Source of the DNA: Bacteroidales bacterium
GTDB lineage: Bacteria; Bacteroidota; Bacteroidia; Bacteroidales; UBA7960
Assembly: GCA_007123065.1 (NCBI GenBank)
Contig: SKSI01000146.1
Coordinates: 1 to 7,033 of the forward strand
Direction of reading: 5' to 3'
DNA length: 7,033 nt
The position numbers and the translations under genes were made by a program. Below, one piece after another: positions 1-6,200 of this stretch (position 1 is its first letter; every line of letters starts with the position of its first letter). A model generated the notes under the pieces. It made no database searches. It was not told the DNA's origin and worked only from the letters and a program-made list of their open reading frames with translations.

Positions 1-49
1 CAAAACTGCTTTTCCCACATCCCATGAAACCGATCAGATAAATACGCAT
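1..49 (-). CDS. aroK: Shikimate kinase, N-terminal fragment (runs off the left edge)
   Basis: Read on the minus strand, the ATG at 49-47 opens a frame giving MRIYLIGFMGCGKSSF before the window ends. The segment GFMGCGKSS is a Walker A loop (GxxGxGKS) starting at residue 7, placed right after a short beta strand as in shikimate kinases of the AroK/AroL type, which phosphorylate shikimate with ATP in the cytoplasmic chorismate pathway. Only 16 codons are visible, so the shikimate-binding residues and lid cannot be checked. The very early Walker A and the hydrophobic MRIYLIGFMG lead-in favour shikimate kinase, but another small P-loop kinase (for example a gluconate kinase-like protein) cannot be ruled out. 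The gene is divergent from wecB and separated from it by the 8-bp repeat tract. A -7-like octamer lies 14 bp upstream of the ATG. Confidence 0.75.
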   Translation of the reverse strand, partial: MRIYLIGFMGCGKSSF

Positions 50-63
50 GTCAGGATTTTTTG

Positions 64-71
64 CAAATATA
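64..71 (-). promoter_or_regulatory. Candidate Bacteroidota -7 element for aroK
   Basis: On the minus strand this reads TATATTTG, an exact fit to TAnnTTTG, the -7 consensus of the Bacteroidota primary sigma factor. It ends 14 bp before the aroK ATG, implying a very short leader. No TTTG -33 element is seen at the usual spacing, since that position falls in the 8-bp repeat tract. The same octamer occurs upstream of the 1182-residue gene. Confidence 0.45.
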
Positions 72-83
72 CACAAGAAGGGG

Positions 84-275
84 ATAGTTTGTTGATTTGA
101 TGATTTGGTGATTTGGTGATTTGTTGATTTGATGATTTGATGATTTGGTGATTTGATGATTTGATGATTTGGTGATTTGGTGATTTGATGATTTGATGAT
201 TTGTTGATTTGTTGATTTGTTGATTTGTTGATTTGTTGATTTGATGATTTGTTGATTTGGTGATTTGTTGATTGG
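84..275. repeat. 8-bp tandem repeat tract, unit DTGATTTG, 22 in-register copies
   Basis: From 92 to 267 there are exactly 22 uninterrupted 8-bp units of the form NTGATTTG, with degenerate units on each side (ATAGTTTG at 84-91 and TTGATTGG at 268-275). Seven of the eight positions are invariant. The first position varies among T, A and G but is never C, in the order T A G G T A A G A A G G A A T T T T T A T G. The plus strand has no C at all from 75 to 293, an extreme strand asymmetry. The unit on the minus strand is CAAATCAN, which contains no stop codon in any frame and so creates long false reading frames leftward. The tract sits between the divergent aroK and wecB starts and could be a spacer, a protein-binding array or a slippage-prone tract. 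No function is shown by sequence alone. Confidence 0.95.
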
Positions 276-318
276 GGATGGGTTGGTATAAAACAATAAA
301 ATGAATGCAAAAAACATT

Positions 319-326
319 TACTTTTG
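319..326 (+). promoter_or_regulatory. Candidate Bacteroidota -7 element for wecB
   Basis: TACTTTTG fits TAnnTTTG exactly and ends 20 bp before the wecB ATG. No -33 TTTG or TTG is present at the expected 19-22 bp spacing. No purine-rich Shine-Dalgarno stretch stands out beyond a weak AGGG at 337-340. Confidence 0.45.
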
Positions 327-346
327 ATGTATAAACAGGGTAATAT

Positions 347-1411
347 ATGAAAAAGATCGTAACTGTTATTGGCGCAAGGCCCCAGTTTATCAAAGCTGCT
401 GCGGTAAGCAAAGCAATCTCCGAACATCCGGATTTGAGTGAAGTGATTATTCATACCGGGCAACATTTTGATGACAACATGAGTGCTGTTTTTTTTGATC
501 AGATGCAGATTCCGCGCCCCGACTATATGCTTGATATCCACAGCCTTTCGCACGGAGCCATGACCGGCCGAATGATTGAAAAGATTGAAGATATTTTACT
601 TGCGGAACAACCAGATTTGCTGATGGTCTACGGCGATACGAATTCTACCCTTGCAGGTGCCCTCGCAGCTTCCAAACTGCAAATCCCTATTGCACACGTG
701 GAAGCAGGTTTGCGATCTTTTAACATGAGAATGCCGGAAGAGATCAACCGGATTCTAACCGACCGTATTGCAACAAAACTTTTCTGTCCGACACCAACAG
801 CCAAAGAAAACCTGATCAGTGAAGGGTTTCAGGATTTTGACTCCCAAATTTTTATTTCCGGTGATGTGATGTATGATGCAGCACTGATGTTTTCTGAAAG
901 ATCTATCAGGCCAGAAGGCGTTGACATCCCTGAGGCATTTATCCTGGCTACCGTGCACAGGCAGGAAAACACCGATGACCTGGAAAGACTTTCGGCCATT
1001 ATCCAATCATTGAATCAGATCGCATCAGAGATAGCTTTGGTATTTCCGGTTCACCCACGTACGCTGAAGCTTTTATCAAACGGCGGTTTACCCGAACTCT
1101 CAGATGAGATCTTTACCATTCCGCCGGTAGGCTATCTGGAAGTGCTTCACCTGCTTAAAAACTGTCAAATGGTGGTAACCGACAGCGGAGGCATGCAGAA
1201 AGAGGCCTATTTCTTTGAAAAACCCTGCATTACCCTGCGTGAAGAAACCGAGTGGACCGAGCTTACCGATGCAGGCTACAATAAAATCTGCGGAAGCAAC
1301 TCAAATACCATCCTGAAGGCATTCAATCACTTCCGCAGCAAGAAAATCCGGTTCAAACCCGGCCTCTATGGTGATGGCCAGGCCGCCAGGCTCATAGCGA
1401 CTAAGCTTTAA
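347..1411 (+). CDS. wecB: UDP-N-acetylglucosamine 2-epimerase (non-hydrolysing)
   Basis: This 354-residue cytoplasmic protein belongs to the WecB/MnaA family, which interconverts UDP-GlcNAc and UDP-ManNAc to supply amino sugars for surface polysaccharides. It has two Rossmann-like halves of the GT-B fold. Recognisable motifs, in order, are the N-terminal VIGARPQFIKAA loop with R11 and K16, YGDTNSTLAG with D97, HVEAGLRS with E119, MPEEINR (129-135) with E131/E132, ATVHRQEN with H204, TDSGGMQKEA (278-287) with the UDP-binding SGG and E286, and LREETEW (297-303). These match the family's catalytic acidic residues, histidine and UDP-binding residues. The C-terminal YGDGQAA segment is also typical, so the protein is complete though slightly shorter than E. 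coli WecB (376). The usual proline after ETEW is a threonine here. The ATG is chosen because the conserved beta strand begins at residue 3. The gene stands alone, convergent with gdhA. A related UDP-sugar 2-epimerase with altered substrate is possible. Confidence 0.93.
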   Translation: MKKIVTVIGARPQFIKAAAVSKAISEHPDLSEVIIHTGQHFDDNMSAVFFDQMQIPRPDYMLDIHSLSHGAMTGRMIEKIEDILLAEQPDLLMVYGDTNSTLAGALAASKLQIPIAHVEAGLRSFNMRMPEEINRILTDRIATKLFCPTPTAKENLISEGFQDFDSQIFISGDVMYDAALMFSERSIRPEGVDIPEAFILATVHRQENTDDLERLSAIIQSLNQIASEIALVFPVHPRTLKLLSNGGLPELSDEIFTIPPVGYLEVLHLLKNCQMVVTDSGGMQKEAYFFEKPCITLREETEWTELTDAGYNKICGSNSNTILKAFNHFRSKKIRFKPGLYGDGQAARLIATKL

Positions 1412-1446
1412 GGTTAAGGTTAAGGTTAAGGTTAAGGTTAAGAGTT
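1410..1446 (+). repeat. AAGGTT hexamer array, five perfect copies, overlapping the wecB stop
   Basis: Five perfect AAGGTT units occupy 1410-1439, followed by a degraded AAGAGTT at 1440-1446. The first unit contains the last two bases of the wecB TAA stop (1409-1411), so the array begins inside the gene end. It faces a diverged array of the same hexamer in opposite orientation at 1454-1483. Confidence 0.93.
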
Positions 1447-1483
1447 ATTGCTAAATCTCAATCTCAACCTTAATCTCAATCTT
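1410..1483. terminator. Possible bidirectional terminator hairpin between wecB and gdhA
   Basis: The two opposed hexamer arrays are imperfect inverted repeats separated by about 14 bases (1440-1453). In the rightward transcript, AAGGUU units can pair with AACCUU, and less perfectly with AAUCUC and AAUCUU using G-U pairs, giving a long, weak stem just after the wecB stop. In the leftward transcript several of these pairs become A-C mismatches, so the structure should favour the wecB side. There is no clean U-tract, so intrinsic termination is an inference from position and symmetry. Confidence 0.4.
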
Positions 1484-1484
1484 A
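1454..1484 (-). repeat. Diverged RAGRTT hexamer array on the minus strand, overlapping the gdhA stop
   Basis: On the plus strand the five units are AATCTC, AATCTC, AACCTT, AATCTC and AATCTT (1454-1483). On the minus strand they read AAGATT, GAGATT, AAGGTT, GAGATT and GAGATT, so the central one equals the unit of the facing array. The gdhA stop codon (minus-strand TAA at 1484-1482) overlaps the outermost unit. Confidence 0.9.
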
Positions 1485-2822
1485 TACATAACCTTGTGCT
1501 ATCATCGCATCGGCCACTTTCACAAAACCACCGATGTTGGAACCTTTCACATAGTTGATAAAGTCGCCATCTTTACCGTATTCAACGCATGTTTTATGGA
1601 TATTGATCATGATGTTGTGAAGACGCTGATCCACTTCTTCCCTGGTCCATGACAAACGCAAAGAGTTCTGGCTCATTTCAAGTCCGGAGGTTGCTACACC
1701 ACCCGCGTTGGCTGCTTTACCAGGGCCATACAAGATCTTGTTGGCAATAAATACTTCCACAGCTTCCGGGGTTGATGGCATATTTGCTCCCTCTGATACG
1801 CAGATACAACCATTTTTAACCAACTCCCTGGCTTCTTCTTCATTCAGTTCGTTTTCAGTAGCACAAGGAAGTGCAATGTCACATTTCTCCATCCACGGAC
1901 GGGAAACACCTTCAACATACTTGCAGCCAAACTCATCGGCATATTCACGAATGCGGCCTCGTTTTACATTCTTAAGGTTCATCACCCAGTGCAGTTTCTC
2001 AAGATCAATGCCGTCTTTGTCATAAATATACCCACTGGAATCAGAAAGGGTAACAACCTTTCCGCCAAATTCAATAACCTTTTCAGTAGCATACTGGGCA
2101 ACATTACCGGAACCACTTACCGAAACGGTCTTGCCTTTAATGTCCTCATTGATGGTCGCAAGCATCTCTTGTGCAAAATATACTGCACCATAGCCGGTTG
2201 CCTCCGGACGAATCAGACTTCCACCATACTCCAGGCCTTTGCCTGTAAATACACCTGTAAACTCGTTACAAATTCTTTTGTATTGTCCAAACATGTAACC
2301 CACTTCACGGCCACCAACACCTATATCTCCTGCTGGAACATCGGTATTCGGACCTATATGACGGAAAAGTTCTGTCATCAGACTCTGACAAAAACGCATC
2401 ACCTCAACATCAGACTTTCCTTTGGGGTCAAAATCTGAACCACCTTTACCACCACCAAGCGGCAATGAGGTCAAACTGTTCTTGAAAACCTGCTCAAAGG
2501 CAAGAAACTTCAAAACACCCAGGTCAACGGTGGGGTGAAAACGCATTCCGCCTTTATAAGGACCGATGGCACTGTTCATTTCAATACGAAAACCACGATT
2601 TACCTGAACCTCTCCTTTATCGTCAGTCCAGGGTATCCTGAAAATAACAACCCTTTCAGGTTCGATCATTCGTTCAAATACTTTTGCAGCCTTGTACTTC
2701 GGGTTTTCCTCGAGAAAAGGGATAATGGTTTCTGCCACCTCCTGAACTGCCTGATGAAAAGCGCGCTCTGACGGGTTTTTCGCAATAACATAATCCATGA
2801 ACTTTTTTACTTGTGCATCCAT
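1482..2822 (-). CDS. gdhA: Glutamate dehydrogenase, hexameric family I, probably NADP-dependent
   Basis: This 446-residue enzyme reversibly aminates 2-oxoglutarate with ammonium to give L-glutamate in the cytoplasm. The N-terminal substrate domain has YKGGMRFHP with K90, the catalytic loop PLGGGKGGSDFDPKGKS with K126, and VPAGDIGVGGREVG with D166. The signature GGSLIRPEATGYG (200-212) precedes the Rossmann domain, whose dinucleotide loop is VSGSGNVAQ with GSGNV at 237-241. The end of the second strand reads SDSSGYIYD (260-268), closer to NADP-specific E. coli GdhA (SDSSG) than to NAD-specific clostridial enzymes, so NADP preference is inferred. Later motifs are CATENELN, EGANMPSTPEA and GKAANAGGVATSGLEMSQ. 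Length matches the family (about 445-450) with no frameshift. The start MDAQVKKFMDYVIAKNP is typical for Bacteroidota GdhA. The gene is divergent from the 1182-residue gene across a 406-bp control region and convergent with wecB. Confidence 0.96.
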   Translation of the reverse strand: MDAQVKKFMDYVIAKNPSERAFHQAVQEVAETIIPFLEENPKYKAAKVFERMIEPERVVIFRIPWTDDKGEVQVNRGFRIEMNSAIGPYKGGMRFHPTVDLGVLKFLAFEQVFKNSLTSLPLGGGKGGSDFDPKGKSDVEVMRFCQSLMTELFRHIGPNTDVPAGDIGVGGREVGYMFGQYKRICNEFTGVFTGKGLEYGGSLIRPEATGYGAVYFAQEMLATINEDIKGKTVSVSGSGNVAQYATEKVIEFGGKVVTLSDSSGYIYDKDGIDLEKLHWVMNLKNVKRGRIREYADEFGCKYVEGVSRPWMEKCDIALPCATENELNEEEARELVKNGCICVSEGANMPSTPEAVEVFIANKILYGPGKAANAGGVATSGLEMSQNSLRLSWTREEVDQRLHNIMINIHKTCVEYGKDGDFINYVKGSNIGGFVKVADAMIAQGYV

Positions 2823-2907
2823 TGTTTTGATTTTTTTGTGAATAAAAAATAGATTGATTGCTGTTTAGCTTACTTTTTCAAAACAATGTTATGACATTTT
2901 TAAGCCG

Positions 2908-2936
2908 AAACATATATTTCCAAAAAACATATATTT
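2908..2936. repeat. 12-bp direct repeat AAACATATATTT, 17 bp apart
   Basis: AAACATATATTT occurs at 2908-2919 and again at 2925-2936, start-to-start spacing 17 bp. Each copy is nearly palindromic (10 of 12 positions). The pair lies downstream of the gdhA promoter candidate, within its predicted leader, and could be a tandem operator. The AT-rich surroundings make chance similarity plausible. Confidence 0.5.
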
Positions 2937-2975
2937 TTTTGTTTTTTCTTGCATATGTCATAAATTTTTTTATTG

Positions 2976-3009
2976 CAAAGTTATATTCCGGAAAAGACTA
3001 TGTTTCAAA
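2976..3009 (-). promoter_or_regulatory. Candidate Bacteroidota promoter for gdhA (-33 and -7)
   Basis: On the minus strand TTTG (3009-3006) is followed after 22 bp by TAACTTTG (2983-2976), matching the TTTG / TAnnTTTG arrangement of Bacteroidota promoters at slightly long spacing. It is the only candidate here with both elements. It would give gdhA a leader of about 145 nt, which contains the 12-bp direct repeat. Confidence 0.45.
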
Positions 3010-3096
3010 ACTGATGAATCTTTTGGTTTCTTTCGCATAAAAAGCATTTTTTTTAATAAAACACAAAATGAAAATCGGCAAAGAAAATTAATTCGC

Positions 3097-3131
3097 TTTC
3101 GTCCGGACTTATTTTATTTGTCCGGGTGAAA
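3097..3131. promoter_or_regulatory. 12-bp hairpin / palindrome upstream of the 1182-residue gene
   Basis: The arms TTTCGTCCGGAC (3097-3108) and GTCCGGGTGAAA (3120-3131) pair over 12 positions, two of them G-T/G-U, around an 11-base AT loop. The left arm contains the perfect palindrome GTCCGGAC (3101-3108). It is a GC-rich island in very AT-rich DNA, 22 bp before the -7-like octamer at 3154. No T-tract follows on either strand, so an operator is more likely than a terminator. Confidence 0.55.
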
Positions 3132-3153
3132 TATCCAACAAAAAAAGTTCATG

Positions 3154-3161
3154 TATATTTG
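3154..3161 (+). promoter_or_regulatory. Candidate Bacteroidota -7 element for the 1182-residue gene
   Basis: TATATTTG fits TAnnTTTG exactly and is identical to the aroK candidate. It ends 67 bp before the ATG at 3229. No -33 TTTG lies at the normal spacing; that position falls at the 3' arm of the upstream hairpin, which would suit a regulated promoter. Confidence 0.45.
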
Positions 3162-3163
3162 AC

Positions 3164-3179
3164 GAAATTTAGTAATTTC
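3164..3179. promoter_or_regulatory. Small dyad GAAATT-TAGT-AATTTC at the predicted transcription start
   Basis: A perfect 6-bp inverted repeat with a 4-base spacer begins 2 bp after the -7-like octamer and would span the expected start point. It could be a repressor site or the first hairpin of the leader. AT-rich composition makes chance occurrence possible. Confidence 0.35.
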
Positions 3180-3228
3180 ATATCATTGCTATATTCACAG
3201 AACATATTGATCTATACTTAATATTTTA

Positions 3229-6200
3229 ATGAAAAACAAAAACATATTTGATGCCGGAAAAATAAATGAGCCGGATGCCATTGACCTTGACCAGCCGATG
3301 TCTATCAGCCAGGATGAGATCAAAAAGTTATTGGCTGAAAAACGGGAGCGTTTAAAGGAGCTGGGGGCTATCCATAAAACAACTTCTATACTCAAGGAAG
3401 AGAAACCGATTGATGAGATGTTGCAGAAGATTGTCCAGGAGCTCCCACCGGCATGGCAACATTCTGCGGATGCCATTGCCAGGATTAAATATGGTGAAAA
3501 CTTTTTTGTAAGCAAGTCCGGCTTGAAGGAAACCAGATGGGTTCAAAGAAAAACCTTTGAGACCATTGACGGCAAAGAGGGCAGCATTGAAATATTTTAT
3601 CAAAAAGAATTTCCCGAGCTGGATGAGGGTCCGTTTTTTATTGAAGAGAGACACCTGATCAACAACCTGAGCAGTCTGATTACCGGATACCTGAATACGC
3701 AGATAGGGAAAAACCTGCTTAAGCAGGCTATACCAGAGCGCGAAGATACTGAAGATGAGAAAAGTGAACGCTCACATGCTTCCATGAACAGGCAGTTGCT
3801 TCAAAAATTCCTGAACAAGCACAATTCAGATCGCGACATCTATCACGATCTGATGCAATATAAAGTCCGCGAAATCCTTTTGGTAGCAAACCTTTATGAT
3901 GCATACATTATAGAACAGGAAGGTCGTTTCTTTGAACAGGTTACCGGAGAATACTATCAGCTGAACCTTTCTTCTGCACCCCGCATCACCGGTGTATCCA
4001 CACCAGAAGAGGCGCTTGAAAAAATGCAGGAGAAGCATTTTGACATGGTGATTGTTATGATGGGTGTGGAGAAGTCTACGCCCATTCAGTTGAGCCGCAT
4101 CATCAAACAGATCTATCACAACATTCCCATCTTCATGCTGCTAAACAACAACAGCGACATAGCTTTGTTTGAGGACGGGAAAAAGCCCATCACTTCAATT
4201 GATAAGGTATTTGTCTGGAATGGTGACTCGAAGGTGTTTCTGGCGATGGTCAAAAACAATGAAGACAGACTGAACGTGGAGAATGACAGCAGGATCGGCA
4301 TGGTACAGGTGATCCTGCTTGTAGAAGACTCTGCAAAATACTATTCGCGCTACCTGCCTATCCTATACTCAATTGTGATTGAGCAAACACAACACCTTAT
4401 TGAGGAAGTTAACACAGATGAGCTCTATAAGCTGCTGAAAATGCGTGTCAGGCCTAAAGTATTGCTTGCATCGAATTACAACGAAGCCGTTTCGCTCTTC
4501 AATAAGTATCGCGACAACATGCTTTGCCTGATATCGGATGTCAAATTTGAAAAGGATGGCGAGCTGGATGCGGAAGCCGGACTCAAGCTGGTGAAGTATG
4601 CCAAAAGCGTCGTACCGAACCTGCCTACAGTATTGCAGTCGTCAGATAAAGAAAATGCCGGGGAAGCATATAAGCTGCAATCCACATTCATCAATAAAAA
4701 TTCAGAGACCTTAAAACAGGATCTGCAAAGTTTCATCAATTATTACCTCGGTTTCGGACACTTTATCTATAAGGATGAAGAAGGCCGCCGGGATATTGCT
4801 GTTGCCCGGTCAATGAAAGAATTCCAGACCCACCTGAAGAGCATTCCCGAAAAATCACTGATCTACCACGCAAAGAAAGACCACTTTTCTCACTGGCTGA
4901 TGGCGCGCGGCGAGATTCAGATCGCCAGGAGAATTAAGCCACTAAAGGTTAATGATTTTGAAACCTCCGGCAGCCTGCGTGAATACCTGATTGCCGTAAT
5001 TGAACAATGCATCCACGACAAACAGAAAGGCAGGGTGATCAATTACGAAGAATCTGCCCTGCTAGACAACACCAATGTCGTAAGCATGTCTCCCGGATCG
5101 CTCGGTGGCAAGGGGCGCGGATTGTCCTTCATCAATATGATCATCAACAGCTTTAATTTCGAAGAGCTGGTTCCCAATATCAAGATATGTACCCCCCGCA
5201 CATCCATTATCGGTACCGAGGAATTTGAACGGTTTGTTGTGAATAACAACCTTTATGATGATATTTATGGCGAAAACAATTATGAAATAGTCAAAGAGCT
5301 GTTCTTGAAAGGACATCTCACAAACAGCCTGCGCAAGCGACTGAAGGCATACCTTTCAATCATCCAAAGGCCTCTGGCCATCAGGTCATCCAGTTTGTTT
5401 GAGGATTCTCTGATGCAACCATTCGCCGGTATTTTTGACACCTTCCTGTTACCCAACAACCACCCGGACCTGAATGTGCGTCTGGAGCAGTTAATGAACG
5501 CCATCAAGCTCGTTTACGCATCCATCTTCTCTCCAACAGCCAGGTCTTATTTCAAGGCGGTCAACTACAAGATTGAGGAAGAAAAAATGGCTGTAATTTT
5601 GCAGGAGGTGGTCGGCCACGAATATGAGGGCAGTTATTATCCCCATATCAGCGGTGTGGCACAATCATATAATTTCTATCCCTACTCCTATATGAAGCCT
5701 GATGAAGGCTTTGCATCCATAGCCGTTGGTCTTGGCAAATATGTTGTTGAGGGTGAAAAAACCTATCGCTTTTCCCCGGTTCACCCTCAGCTGGAAATGT
5801 ATACACCAAAAGAGCTGTTCAAAAACTCCCAGGTACACTTTTATGCTGTTGATATGAAGAAGCATGAAGTCAACCTGCTGGAAGGCGAGGATGCCGGGCT
5901 CATTAAACTGGAGATCGACAAGGCTGAACAGCACGGAACTCTCAAACACTGTGCATCCGTCTACGACTTCAATAGCGAACGTACCATTCCGGGCATTACC
6001 ACTGCAGGACCACGTGTGGTTAACTTCGCAAATATTCTGAAATACGATTACATCCCCCTGGCAAAAACAATTGAAGTGATTCTTGACATCATTTCAGAGT
6101 CGATGGGCACACCCATCGAAATTGAATTTGCCATTGACCTCAATAAGGACAAAGAGGGACGCGCATCATTTTACCTGCTGCAAATCAAACCCCTGATCAA

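Larger units (their letters stand above)
2823..3228. other. AT-rich divergent intergenic control region
   Basis: This 406-bp gap lies between the starts of gdhA (leftward) and the 1182-residue gene (rightward). It is strongly AT-rich with several T and A runs. It holds a 12-bp direct repeat, a promoter candidate for each gene, a 12-bp-stem hairpin and a 6-bp dyad, each listed separately. A 60-codon open frame at 2858-3040 looks like chance in AT-rich DNA. I see no RNA gene or known riboswitch. Confidence 0.7.

Noticed and set aside
92..267. CRISPR array
   Set aside because: The units are 8 bp and contiguous with no unique spacers, and no cas genes are nearby.
34..411. Leftward open frames of 125 and 88 codons with NQQI/NHQI-type repeats across the 8-bp tract
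   Set aside because: The minus-strand unit CAAATCAN has no stop codon in any frame, so the frames are produced by the repeat. They have low-complexity products, and one overlaps both aroK's start and wecB's start.
1410..1439. Telomere-like (GGTTAA)n sequence
   Set aside because: It resembles a eukaryotic telomere unit only superficially. It is five copies between two bacterial genes and is matched by a diverged reverse array.
1989..2438. 149-codon frame antisense to gdhA
   Set aside because: Lies wholly inside the strongly supported gdhA gene on the other strand, and its product shows no recognisable motif.
2858..3040. A 60-codon rightward hydrophobic frame in the gdhA upstream region
   Set aside because: Very AT-rich, Phe/Leu/Ile-rich product expected from T-runs, no start signal, and it overlaps the gdhA promoter candidate. 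A tiny membrane protein cannot be fully excluded, but nothing supports it.
3097..3131. Rho-independent terminator
   Set aside because: No T-run follows the stem on either strand, and it lies upstream of two divergent genes where no transcript is expected to end.
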